Assembly (NCBI GenBank): GCA_032251515.1
Contig: JAVVDU010000001.1
Span: forward strand, 62,001-126,000
Direction of reading: 5' to 3'
From: Carthagonibacter sp032251515
GTDB lineage: Bacteria; Gemmatimonadota; Gemmatimonadetes; Palauibacterales; Palauibacteraceae
Length of the DNA: 64,000 nucleotides
Shown: positions 24,618-32,854 of the stretch, piece after piece
Numbering within the stretch: position 1 is the stretch's first letter
How the letters are laid out: each line of letters opens with the position of its first letter
The notes under the pieces: generated by a model
Databases searched by the model: none
What the model saw: only the letters and a program-made list of their open reading frames with translations
Told to the model about the DNA's origin: nothing
Translations under genes and position numbers: made by a program

Positions 24618-26185
24618 GCGAGGCCGCCGCCGGGGCGGTCGGGATCCGACAGGGCGAACCGCACCGACCCGACCGGCGCGGGCCCGAGCGCCTCGACCGC
24701 GGCCCGCGCCCCCGGCAGGCGGTCGGGCACGTCGGCGGCGGCGTGTCCTGCCGGCAAGTCCGATGACTCGGCGGCGAGCCCGGTCAGGAACAGGGCCGCG
24801 GCAGCGGCATCGGCGCCCGGAAGCCCCGCGGCCAGGAGGGCCGCCAGCGCTCCCGTCAGGACGTCGCCGCTGCCGCCGGCGGCGAGTGCGGGCCCACCGA
24901 CCGTGGCGACCTGCAGCGACCCGTCCGGGCTCGCCACGACGGTCGGCGCTCCCTTCAGTACGACGGTGCACCCGAACCGGTCGGCCGCCTCCCGGGCCCG
25001 CCCGAACGGCTCGGCCGCGATCCCGGCGGCCGGCACGTCCAGCAGGCGGCCCAGCTCGCCCGGGTGCGGCGTGAGCACGTCCTGCGGCCGGAGCTGCTCC
25101 GCGAGGGCGTCCGGCGCACCCGCGAACACGCTCAGGCCGTCGGCGTCCACCACGGCCGGCCGGTCCTGGCGCTCCGCGAGCACCCGGCGAACGAGCTCGC
25201 GCCGCGCCTCGCCCCTCCCCAGGCCGGGCCCCACCGCCACGACGTGCGCCCAGTGCAGGGCCTCCCGTCGCGCGTCGTCATCGCTCCAGGAAACGAAGAG
25301 CGCCCCGGGCTCCGCTGCCTGCACGGCCAGCCGGTTCGCCGGATCACCCACGACCCGGATCACGCCGGCGCCGCCGCGGATCGCCGCGCGCGCCGCGAGA
25401 ATCGACGCCCCGGCCATGCCCTCCTGGCCGGCCACGATGACGACGAATCCCGCGTCTCCCTTGTGCGCGTCCGCCGCGCGCGGCACGAGCTGCCGGGCCA
25501 CGCTCCGGCCGGTGATCGCCCGAGCAGCGGGCGGCTTCCGGAACGGGGGGAAGCCGATCTCGACCGCCTCGATCGCCCCGCAGCGCTCCCGGGCCGGGCT
25601 GCGGAGCATTCCCAGCTTCGGCCAGCCTAACGTCACGGTGAGCGAGGCGCGCACGCAGGCGCCGGCCACCGCTCCGTCGTCGAGATTCGCCCCGCTCGGC
25701 CCGTCCACCGCGATGACCGGAAGGCCGAGGCCGTTGATCGCCTCGATGAGACGCGCCTGGGGCGGTCGCGGCGCTCCGCGGATTCCCGTGCCGAGGATGC
25801 CGTCCAGGATCACGCCGGCGCCCGGTGGACAGGCGAGGAACGCGTCGGCCGGCTCGAGCGGGAGGTCCCTGTCGACCAGCACGTCGGGGTCCGGGGGCTC
25901 GGAGCCGGCCTGCACCGCCCGCACCGGACGGCCCCAGGCGTGCAGGGTGCGCAACGCGACGAGCGCGTCGGCCCCGTTGTGACCCGAGCCGACGAGGGCG
26001 GTGACGGGGCCCTCCGGCCAGTACGCGGCCACCCGGTGGGCCAGCTCGCGGCCCGCACACTCGATCAGGGCGCGTTCGGTCGTCGCGCCGCGGGTCACCG
26101 CGTCCCGGTCCAGCGCCGCGACTTCGGTTCCGGTGGGAAGCCAGACCGTCTCCGCACCCGATCGCCAGGCGCCGGGCAGCCGCAT
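24614..26185 (-). CDS. nnrD: bifunctional NAD(P)H-hydrate epimerase/dehydratase
   Basis: The 523-residue protein fuses a YjeF_N epimerase (about residues 25-220, with VGSGHNGADALVALR and DGPSGANLDDG) to a ribokinase-like dehydratase (about 230-515, with AHKGDAGFVVIVAGQ, KGAPTVVA and GGSGDVLTGALAAL). It repairs damaged NADHX and NADPHX, the dehydratase using ADP or ATP. GGGAGG stands six bases before the ATG. It is usually called Nnr; its position in a unit with thiL gives no special clue. Confidence 0.94.
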   Translation of the reverse strand: MRLPGAWRSGAETVWLPTGTEVAALDRDAVTRGATTERALIECAGRELAHRVAAYWPEGPVTALVGSGHNGADALVALRTLHAWGRPVRAVQAGSEPPDPDVLVDRDLPLEPADAFLACPPGAGVILDGILGTGIRGAPRPPQARLIEAINGLGLPVIAVDGPSGANLDDGAVAGACVRASLTVTLGWPKLGMLRSPARERCGAIEAVEIGFPPFRKPPAARAITGRSVARQLVPRAADAHKGDAGFVVIVAGQEGMAGASILAARAAIRGGAGVIRVVGDPANRLAVQAAEPGALFVSWSDDDARREALHWAHVVAVGPGLGRGEARRELVRRVLAERQDRPAVVDADGLSVFAGAPDALAEQLRPQDVLTPHPGELGRLLDVPAAGIAAEPFGRAREAADRFGCTVVLKGAPTVVASPDGSLQVATVGGPALAAGGSGDVLTGALAALLAAGLPGADAAAAALFLTGLAAESSDLPAGHAAADVPDRLPGARAAVEALGPAPVGSVRFALSDPDRPGGGLA

Positions 26186-26245
26186 CAGCGCCTCCCCCGG
26201 ACGCCGGCTCGACGGATCGGACCCGGCAGGCTGCGGTTCGTCACG

Positions 26246-26449
26246 TCACTTCATGGACTGCGAGATGCCGCGTCCGAAGCTGACTTCGCCGTTGTCGATG
26301 CGGATGTTGAATCCGCATTCCGGATTGGAGCAGACCCACGCCTTGTAGCGGATCGAAGCTCCGTCCCTGCCGTAGTCGGACAGCGGCAGGAGCACGCCCG
26401 CGTCACAGCGCAGGCACCTGGCGAACTGGCTCGCGTTCTCCACTCGCAC
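26246..26449 (-). CDS. small zinc-ribbon protein
   Basis: A 67-residue protein with two Cys pairs, CLRC at residues 12-15 and CSNPEC at about 40-45, separated by a beta-rich stretch (LPLSDYGRDGASIRYKAWV). The pattern is that of a rubredoxin-like zinc ribbon. No further domain is present. GGGGAGG lies before two candidate GTG codons; the first (26449) is used here, the second is two codons in. It sits between the Minf_1886-family gene and nnrD. The function is unknown; nucleic-acid or protein binding is the usual role of such ribbons. Confidence 0.6.
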   Translation of the reverse strand: MRVENASQFARCLRCDAGVLLPLSDYGRDGASIRYKAWVCSNPECGFNIRIDNGEVSFGRGISQSMK

Positions 26450-26524
26450 ACCACCTCCCCTCGGGCCACGGATCGCCGCGGAGCCCTCCAGCGCCCCGAA
26501 CCGCGGGATGAGCGGGCCCCGGCG

Positions 26525-26917
26525 TCATCCCGTCTTCCGCGGGACGATCGCGCCGCCCCACGGATAGTCCGCCTCGAACGCCTCCTCGAAGGAGAACAGT
26601 CCGTCGAAGTCCTCTTTGCGGTCGGACTCGCGTTTCGTGAGCACGCCCCGGTCGATGAGCAGGAACACGATCTCGCCGATGTCGGACGTGCCGTGAATCC
26701 CCCAGTGTTCCAGCACGATCCGGGCCAAGGGACCGAAACGCTCGATCGCCAGCTCGCGCGCGGCGTCGGCCAGCTCGGGGCCGGAAATGTGACGGGGCGC
26801 GTCGAGGACGGCGATCCGCTGGTGCAGGGATTCGAGGACGAAGAGAAAGGCGCGGTCCGCATACCGCGGATACCGCCTGCAGATCTGCTCGACCACGTCC
26901 TGGATCGGGGGGCCCAT
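26525..26917 (-). CDS. Minf_1886 family protein (uncharacterised)
   Basis: The 130-residue protein matches the family typified by Minf_1886, known from Planctomycetes, Verrucomicrobia and relatives: YADRAFLFVLESL, RHISGPELADAARELAIERFGPLA, HWGIHGTSDIGEIVFLLID and an acidic FDGLFSFEEAFE end. It is all-helical, soluble and without a known activity. A clear promoter lies about 90 bases upstream, so it starts a new transcription unit leading into the zinc ribbon and nnrD. The family assignment is from memory of conserved segments. Confidence 0.7.
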   Translation of the reverse strand: MGPPIQDVVEQICRRYPRYADRAFLFVLESLHQRIAVLDAPRHISGPELADAARELAIERFGPLARIVLEHWGIHGTSDIGEIVFLLIDRGVLTKRESDRKEDFDGLFSFEEAFEADYPWGGAIVPRKTG

Positions 26918-27010
26918 CCGTCCTCGCTCCGATGCAGCTCACGGCTGCGACTTCCTCCTCACCGCCCCCGGTGCCCGTCCGATCGGCCCGGCGAAGCGTT
27001 CCGCGTCCGG

Positions 27011-27040
27011 AATGTAGAAATCGGCGGAAAAGCCAGTCAA
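27011..27040 (-). promoter_or_regulatory. promoter of the Minf_1886-zinc ribbon-nnrD unit
   Basis: Minus strand TTGACT (27035-27040), 18-base spacer, TACATT (27011-27016), at the very end of the upstream IMPACT-family gene. The predicted leader is about 85 bases. Confidence 0.55.
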
Positions 27041-27651
27041 GACGTCCAGGTCACGCGCGGGCGCCCGGGGAGCGGCTCGACGCGCGCCCTGCCCGCCGTC
27101 CCGTCGCGGACCTTCGCCGCGAAGGTCCGCACCTCCGCCGCCGCGATGGCGACCTCCGTCTCCGCCCCCTGGCCGTGGTGGCGCTCGGCGACCCGGACGG
27201 CGCCGCAGGCCTCGATCGCCACCGTCACGGCTCCCGTGTCGGCCCACGCGTACCGCACCCGCAGGAGACGCCCCGGGCGGACGGCCGCGACCGGGGCCTC
27301 GCGCAGCGCGGCGGCGGCAGCCGATCCGTAGGCCCGTGCCAGGCCTCCGGTCCCGAGCTTCGTCCCGCCGAACCATCGCGTGACCACGACCACCGCATCG
27401 TGCACGCCGGCGGACGTGATCGCGGCGACGACGGGCCGTCCCCCCGTCCCCGACGGCTCCCCGTCATCATCCCAGCGCTCCTCGCCGGAGGCGGACCGGA
27501 AGCCGAACACGTGATGGGTCGCGTCGTGGAGCCGGCGGCGTGCCGCCTCGCGGTGCGCCCGGGCCTCCGCCTCGTCGCGGGCCGGCGCGAGACGGGCGAG
27601 AAACCGGGAACCGCGGACCCGGATCTCGGCCGACGCCGCCCCGGCGGGCAC
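27037..27651 (-). CDS. YigZ/IMPACT family protein
   Basis: The 204-residue protein carries the family signature DDDGEPSGTGGRPV and TRWFGGTKLGTGGLARAYG in its N-terminal domain (about residues 10-125), followed by a ferredoxin-like C-terminal domain as in YigZ. In eukaryotes IMPACT regulates GCN2; bacterial members may bind nucleic acids or ribosomes, and one is linked to proline peptidase PepQ. The GTG start has only weak ribosome-site support. It is the last gene of the long rex-led operon, 43 bases after glyA. Confidence 0.88.
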   Translation of the reverse strand: MPAGAASAEIRVRGSRFLARLAPARDEAEARAHREAARRRLHDATHHVFGFRSASGEERWDDDGEPSGTGGRPVVAAITSAGVHDAVVVVTRWFGGTKLGTGGLARAYGSAAAAALREAPVAAVRPGRLLRVRYAWADTGAVTVAIEACGAVRVAERHHGQGAETEVAIAAAEVRTFAAKVRDGTAGRARVEPLPGRPRVTWTS

Positions 27652-27694
27652 GAGGATCGCATCGGCGGGACGATGCCCGCGCCGCTCCTGCAGG

Positions 27695-29035
27695 TCAGCC
27701 CCCCGGCGCGAACTCCCCGGGCGCGGCCGTCGCGACGAGGGGAAAGCCGGCCACCAAATCGCGGACCTCGGCCAGCACGTCGTCCAGTACCGCCTCGTCG
27801 CCGCCGCTGCGCAGCACCCGGTCGATCCGCGCCGCGATCCAGCGCATCTCGTCCGGCCCCATGCCGCGCGTGGTCACCGCGGGCGTGCCGATCCGGATAC
27901 CCGAGGTGACGAACGGCGAGCGCGTCTCGAACGGGACCGTGTTCTTGTTCACGGTGATGCCGGCCCGCCCCAGCATCGCGGAAGCATCCTTGCCCGACAG
28001 CTCGGTCGTCCGCAGGTCCACGAGCAGAAGGTGCGTGTCCGTGCCTCCCGACACGAGCCGGTAGCCCGCCGCCGCGAGCTCTTCCCCCAGTGTCCGCGCG
28101 TTCTCCACGACCCGGCGCGAGTAGGCCGTGAAGCTCTCGGAACGCGCCTCGTGCAGGGCCACCGCCTTGGCCGCGATCACGTGCATCAGGGGTCCGCCCT
28201 GCATGCCCGGGAACACCGCCTTGTCGATGGCCGTCGCGTGCGCTTCGCGGCACAGGATGAGCCCGCCGCGCGGGCCGCGGAGCGTCTTGTGGGTGGTCGT
28301 CGTGACCACGTCGGCCCACGGCACGGGCGACGGGTGCACGCCCGCCGCGACGAGCCCGGCGATGTGCGCCATGTCCACGAGCAGGAAGGCCTCCACCTCG
28401 GCGGCGATGCCGGCGAGCGCCTCGAACGGGAGGATGCGCGGGTAGGCGCTCGCTCCCGCGACGATCATCCGGGGCCGCTCCCGGCGGGCCAGGTCGCGGA
28501 GCTGCTCGAGGTCCACCCGCCCGTCCGACTCCCGCACGCCGTACGGCAGGAACCGGTACAGGCGCCCGCTGAAGTTCACGGGCGACCCGTGGGTGAGATG
28601 CCCGCCGTGCGACAGGTCCATGCCGAGAACGACGTCGCCGGGATCGAGGAGGGCGAAGTACGCGGCCATGTTGGCCTGGGCGCCGCTGTGGGGCTGGACG
28701 TTCGCGTGGTCGGCCCCGAACAGGACGCAGGCGCGCCGCCGCGCCACGTCCTCGATGCGGTCGACCTCCTCGCAGCCGCCGTAATACCGCTTGCCGGGAT
28801 AGCCCTCGGCGTACTTGTTCGTGAGGATCGAGCCCATCGCCTCCAGGACGGCTCCGGAGACGAAGTTCTCGCTGGCGATCAGCTCCAGTCCCTCGCGCTG
28901 CCGGCGCGCCTCCGCCTGCAGGATCTCGTGGATCGTCGGATCGGCCTCGGCGAGGTGCACGCAGGGAGGCGCGACATCCGCCTCCCCGCGCACGGCGGAC
29001 TCCCTCGACGATCCTTCCCGCACCGGGGCCGTCAC
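27695..29035 (-). CDS. glyA: serine hydroxymethyltransferase
   Basis: The 446-residue PLP enzyme interconverts serine and glycine with tetrahydrofolate. Seen are LELIASENFVS, NKYAEGYPGKRYYGGCE, VQPHSGAQANMAAY, VDMAHIAGLVAAGVHPSP and the PLP-lysine segment TTTTHKTLRGPRGG. An N-terminal extension of about 25 residues before the conserved core is present; the GTG start overlaps the upstream dehydrogenase stop as GTGA, which supports that start. It supplies one-carbon units; placement behind leucine dehydrogenase suggests amino-acid catabolism. Confidence 0.97.
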   Translation of the reverse strand: MTAPVREGSSRESAVRGEADVAPPCVHLAEADPTIHEILQAEARRQREGLELIASENFVSGAVLEAMGSILTNKYAEGYPGKRYYGGCEEVDRIEDVARRRACVLFGADHANVQPHSGAQANMAAYFALLDPGDVVLGMDLSHGGHLTHGSPVNFSGRLYRFLPYGVRESDGRVDLEQLRDLARRERPRMIVAGASAYPRILPFEALAGIAAEVEAFLLVDMAHIAGLVAAGVHPSPVPWADVVTTTTHKTLRGPRGGLILCREAHATAIDKAVFPGMQGGPLMHVIAAKAVALHEARSESFTAYSRRVVENARTLGEELAAAGYRLVSGGTDTHLLLVDLRTTELSGKDASAMLGRAGITVNKNTVPFETRSPFVTSGIRIGTPAVTTRGMGPDEMRWIAARIDRVLRSGGDEAVLDDVLAEVRDLVAGFPLVATAAPGEFAPGG

Positions 29036-30138
29036 ACGTACGTCCGGTGCAGGCGGGCCACCTGCCCGATCCGCTCCAGGGCGACCTCGTCGGCGGCCGC
29101 CGCCGTCGTCACGGACGACTCCTCGGCGATCTCGAAGATGCGCAGAAGCGTCCGGTAGATCTCGCCGGCCTTGCGCCGGGAGCGCTCAAGCGACCACCCG
29201 GCGAGCTCGGAGTAGACGTTGATCAGGCCCCCGGCGTTGATCACGTAGTCCGGCGCGTAGACGATATCCCGCTCCTGGAGCATCTTCGCGTGCCGTTCCT
29301 CGGCCAGCTGGTTGTTCGCCGCGCCGGCCACGATGCTCACGTCGAGCGCCGGGATCGTGTCGTCGTTGAGAATCGCGCCGAGCGCGCAGGGCGCGAAGAT
29401 GTCGGCCTTCGCCGCGTAGACCTCATCGGTTCCGATCGCCTCGCAGCCGAGCTCGTCCACGCAGCGCTGCACCTTGGTCTCGTCGATGTCGGCGATGAAC
29501 ACGTGCGCCCCCTCCTCCCGCACGTCCTGGGCGAGGAAGTACCCCACGTGCCCGGCCCCCTGGATCACGACCGTCCGGCCATCCAGGGAGTCGGAGCCGA
29601 ACTTCTTCAGGGCGCAAGCCTTCATGCCACGGTACGTCCCGTAGGCGGTGATCGGCGACGGGTCCCCGGACTTCCCGGCCATGCCGACCACGTGCCCCGT
29701 CTCCATGTGGATGTAGTCCATGTCCTCCACGGACGTGCCCACGTCCTCGGCCGTGATGTAGCGCCCGCCGAGCGACTCCACCGCACGACCGTGCGCCCGC
29801 ATGATCATCTCGCGCTGCGCCACCTTGTTGTCCCCGACGATCACCGACTTGCCGCCGCCGAGGTTCAGGCCAGCCACGGCCGCCTTGAAGGTCATGCCGC
29901 GGGCGAGCCGCAGCACGTCGACCACGGCCTCCGCGTCGCTGGCGTAGTTCCAGAACCGCGTGCCCCCGAGCGCCGGGCCCAAGGCGCTGTCGTGGATCGC
30001 GATGATCCCGCGATACCCGCAGGAGGGCTCGTGGAAGAACACGACCTGTTCGTGGTCGTGCTCGGCCATCAGGTCGAAGATCTCCGGCATCCCTTCGCGG
30101 GCCCGTTCCGCTCCCGCCCGGCTCGTGTCTGTGCTCAC
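29032..30138 (-). CDS. leucine (branched-chain amino acid) dehydrogenase
   Basis: The 368-residue Glu/Leu/Phe/Val dehydrogenase has GGTRFWNY, the catalytic Lys in GLNLGGGKSVI, YITAEDVGTSVEDM, and a Rossmann nucleotide site VVIQGAGHVGYFL. TGHVVGMAGKSGDPSP is typical of leucine dehydrogenases of about 360 residues. It oxidatively deaminates branched-chain amino acids to keto acids with NAD. GTG start overlapping the acyl-CoA dehydrogenase stop. Its neighbours (acyl-CoA dehydrogenase, hbd, thiolase) are consistent with degradation of the resulting acyl-CoAs. Confidence 0.92.
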   Translation of the reverse strand: MSTDTSRAGAERAREGMPEIFDLMAEHDHEQVVFFHEPSCGYRGIIAIHDSALGPALGGTRFWNYASDAEAVVDVLRLARGMTFKAAVAGLNLGGGKSVIVGDNKVAQREMIMRAHGRAVESLGGRYITAEDVGTSVEDMDYIHMETGHVVGMAGKSGDPSPITAYGTYRGMKACALKKFGSDSLDGRTVVIQGAGHVGYFLAQDVREEGAHVFIADIDETKVQRCVDELGCEAIGTDEVYAAKADIFAPCALGAILNDDTIPALDVSIVAGAANNQLAEERHAKMLQERDIVYAPDYVINAGGLINVYSELAGWSLERSRRKAGEIYRTLLRIFEIAEESSVTTAAAADEVALERIGQVARLHRTYV

Positions 30139-31322
30139 TGGTCGGTCCCCCGTTCCAGGTAGAGTTCTCTGGCGATGATCAGGCGGTGAATCTCGCTCGT
30201 GCCTTCGTAAATCTCGGTGACCTTGGCGTCCCGGAACAGGCGCTCCACGGGATACTCCCGGCTGTAGCCGTACCCGCCGAGAACCTGGACCGCCTGGCGG
30301 GTCACCTCGCTGGCCGCCTCGCTGGCGAACAGCTTCGCCATGCTCGACAGCTTCCGCTTGCCGACTTCGTCGGCTTCGTACGCGATGGCCGCCCGCTGCA
30401 GCAGGCCGCGCGCCGCCTCCAGTCGCGTCGCCATGTCGGCGAGCTTGAACTGGATGCCCTGAAAGTCCTTGATGGGCCGGCCGAACTGCTCCCGCTGGGC
30501 CGCGTAGTCCCGGGCGTGGTCCAGCGCCGCCTCCGCGATGCCGATCGCCTGTGCCGCGATGCCGAGGCGCCCGCCCTCCAGCGCCTCGAGGGCGTAGTGG
30601 AAGCCGAGGTCCGGATCGCCGATCAGGTGCTCGGGACCGAGCCGGAGGTCGTCCAGTGCCACTGCCACGGTCTCGGAGCCCCGGAGCCCCATCTTCCGTT
30701 CCTTGCGCCCGGGCACCCACCCGGGCGTGTCCGTGGGTACGACGAAGGCGCCGATCCCCTTGGTGCCGCGTCGCTGCTCCGGCGCATCGGTCCGGGCCAT
30801 CAGGAGCACCACGTCGGCCGACGCCCCGTTCGTCACCCACATCTTCTCGCCCCGCAGCACCCAGCCGTCCCCATCGCGCCGGGCCTGCGCCTGGAGGGCG
30901 GCCGCGTCGGAGCCCGAACCGGCCTCGGAGAGCGAAAAGGCGCCCAGCAGCTCGCCACGCGCCATCGGCCGGAGCCATCGGTCCTTCTGCTCTTCGCTGC
31001 CGTGGCGCAGGAGCGTCTGCGTGGGCAGGGAGTTGTGCACGCTCATCGACACGGCGACGGAGGGGTCGCCCCAGGCGATCTCCTCCAGCGCGTACAGGTA
31101 CGTGAACATGTCCAGCCCGAGGCCGTCGTACGCCTCCGGGATCAGCATGCCCAGGAAGCCGAGCTCGGCCAGCCGGTCCACCGGCCCGCGGTCGAACTCG
31201 TCCTCCCGCGCATCCCGAGCGGCGGCGCCGGGCCGGAGAACGTCGCGGGCGAAGTCGCGCGCCAGCGTGAGGACCTGGCGCTGCTCCCCGGTGAGGAACG
31301 TCCCGCCGAACGACCTACGCAT
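30135..31322 (-). CDS. acyl-CoA dehydrogenase
   Basis: The 395-residue flavoenzyme has the typical N-terminal helical, middle beta (LSEAGSGSDAAAL and WVTNGASADVVLLMAR) and C-terminal helical domains. The catalytic base lies in IYEGTSEIHRLIIAREL, the short/medium-chain type. QVLGGYGYSREYPVERLFRDAK is the usual second signature. It makes the trans-2-enoyl-CoA for beta-oxidation and needs ETF, which is not in the window. The ATG at 31322 follows the hbd stop by eight bases. Chain-length preference is not evident. Confidence 0.94.
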   Translation of the reverse strand: MRRSFGGTFLTGEQRQVLTLARDFARDVLRPGAAARDAREDEFDRGPVDRLAELGFLGMLIPEAYDGLGLDMFTYLYALEEIAWGDPSVAVSMSVHNSLPTQTLLRHGSEEQKDRWLRPMARGELLGAFSLSEAGSGSDAAALQAQARRDGDGWVLRGEKMWVTNGASADVVLLMARTDAPEQRRGTKGIGAFVVPTDTPGWVPGRKERKMGLRGSETVAVALDDLRLGPEHLIGDPDLGFHYALEALEGGRLGIAAQAIGIAEAALDHARDYAAQREQFGRPIKDFQGIQFKLADMATRLEAARGLLQRAAIAYEADEVGKRKLSSMAKLFASEAASEVTRQAVQVLGGYGYSREYPVERLFRDAKVTEIYEGTSEIHRLIIARELYLERGTDQ

Positions 31323-31330
31323 CGACCGGC

Positions 31331-32191
31331 CTACGCATCGCCGTACTCGTGGAAGCCCCGGCCGGACTTCCGGCCGAGACGGCCGGCCGCGACGTACTTG
31401 GCGAGCAGCGGACAGGGCCGGTACTTCGGGTCGCCGAGATCCCGGTGCAGCACCCGCAGGATGTTCAGGCAGGTGTCCAACCCGATCAGGTCGGCGAGGG
31501 CGAGAGGGCCCATGGGGTGGTTCATGCCCAGCTTCATCACGGCGTCGATCTCCCGCGGACCGGCCACGCCCTCCAGGAGGCAGAACACCGCCTCGTTGAT
31601 CATCGGCATGAGCACCCGGTTCGACACGAAGCCGGGAAAGTCGTTCACCTCGACCGGCGTCTTTCCGAGACGCCTGCACAGGTCGAGCGCCTGCGAGACC
31701 GATGCGTCGTCCGTCTCCAGGCCGCGGATCACTTCGACGAGCTCCATGACCGGGACGGGGTTCATGAAGTGGACGCCGAGGAAGCGTTCGGGCCTCGCGA
31801 CCTCGGCCGCCAGGGCGGTGATCGAGATCGAGCTCGTGTTCGAGGCGAGAAGGGCGTCGGGCCGGCACGCCGCGGAAAGGCGGGAGAAGATGTCCGCCTT
31901 GAGCTGCGCGTCCTCCGGCACGGCCTCGATGACGAAGGCGGCCTCGCCGGCCGCCTCAAGTTCCCCTGCCGTACGGATCCGCTCCAGAGTCGCGCGGGCT
32001 TCCGAGGCCTCGACCCGGTTGCGCGAGATCTGACGGGACAGGTTCTTCTCGATGCTCGCCCGCGCCGATTCGAGCGCCGCGGGCAGGCTGTCGATCAGCG
32101 TGACCTCGATGCCGGCGAGACCGAGGACATGCGCGATCCCGTTTCCCATCGTGCCGGCGCCGATGACCGCGGCCGTATCGATCTGCTTCCC
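31331..32191 (-). CDS. hbd: 3-hydroxyacyl-CoA dehydrogenase (3-hydroxybutyryl-CoA type), N terminus in gap
   Basis: About 287 residues are visible, beginning GKQIDTAAVIGAGTMGNGIAH, so only the first few residues are lost in the assembly gap. Motifs: Rossmann GAGTMGNGIA, SNTSSISITALA with the catalytic Ser region, FMNPVPVMELVEVI, and NDFPGFVSNRVLMPMINEA. It oxidises L-3-hydroxyacyl-CoA with NAD, between the acyl-CoA dehydrogenase and the thiolase reactions. An enoyl-CoA hydratase is not in the visible operon. It ends TAG eight bases before the acyl-CoA dehydrogenase start. Confidence 0.93.
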   Translation of the reverse strand, partial: GKQIDTAAVIGAGTMGNGIAHVLGLAGIEVTLIDSLPAALESARASIEKNLSRQISRNRVEASEARATLERIRTAGELEAAGEAAFVIEAVPEDAQLKADIFSRLSAACRPDALLASNTSSISITALAAEVARPERFLGVHFMNPVPVMELVEVIRGLETDDASVSQALDLCRRLGKTPVEVNDFPGFVSNRVLMPMINEAVFCLLEGVAGPREIDAVMKLGMNHPMGPLALADLIGLDTCLNILRVLHRDLGDPKYRPCPLLAKYVAAGRLGRKSGRGFHEYGDA

Positions 32192-32291
32192 NNNNNNNNN
32201 NNNNNNNNNNNNNNNNNNNNNNNNNNNNNNNNNNNNNNNNNNNNNNNNNNNNNNNNNNNNNNNNNNNNNNNNNNNNNNNNNNNNNNNNNNN
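32192..32291. other. assembly gap (100 N) between bioY and hbd
   Basis: Exactly 100 N, a placeholder length. The flanks break bioY near its expected end and hbd near its expected start, and the two edges share no visible overlap. True length and content are unknown. Confidence 0.95.
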
Positions 32292-32854
32292 GGGCGCAGC
32301 AGGCGCCGAGCGCCGACGGCGAGGACCGCGACGAGAGCCACCTTGAGGACGTCCCCCGCGAGGAACGGCAGTACGCCGACCGCCCGCGCCGCCTCGGCGC
32401 CCACGGCGATCCGGAGCCAGGAGAGTCCACCGACGTGAATCGCCACCAGGCCCGCCGCCGCCCCCAGGCCCGCCCCCGTGGCGCCGGGCCGCCAGCGTGC
32501 CACCACGCCGGCGATCGCGGCCGCGAGGGGAAAGGCGAGCAGGTATCCCCCGGTCGGCCCGAGGAGGTACGCGGCGCCGCCGCCCGCGGCGAACACGGGA
32601 AGGCCCGCCGCCCCCGCGGCGAGGTACAGCGCCTGGCTGGCCGCTCCGAGCCGCGGTCCGAGCAGCACGCCCGCCAGGAGCAGCGCGACCGGCTGGAGCG
32701 TGAACGGAACGGGAATGCCCGGCAGCGGGACCGCGGCCCGCGCCCCGAGCGCCGTGACGGCCGCGGCCGCGACGGCGGCCGCCACGCCCCGCACCCGAGG
32801 GGAAGACATCACGGCGGCGCGTGATCGCGCCGCGACGGAAAGCCGAGTGCTCAT
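32292..32854 (-). CDS. bioY: biotin transporter BioY, C terminus in gap
   Basis: About 187 residues of a six-helix membrane protein: PLPGIPVPFTLQPVALLLAG, GPRLGAASQALYLAAGAAGLP, and GPTGGYLLAFPLAAAIAG, the BioY hallmarks. The end reached (AVGARRLLR) is close to where BioY normally stops. BioY is the substrate-binding S component for biotin uptake and can work with shared EcfAT or alone; no EcfA or EcfT gene is visible here. The ATG overlaps the thiolase stop as ATGA, an odd place for a vitamin transporter and possibly a link to biotin-dependent acyl-CoA carboxylation. Confidence 0.9.

Noticed and set aside
32192..32291. Overlap artefact at the first gap, as at 52195-52294
   Set aside because: The flanking bases on both sides were compared and share no visible repeat, so the gap may be real. 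The same holds for 35471-35570.
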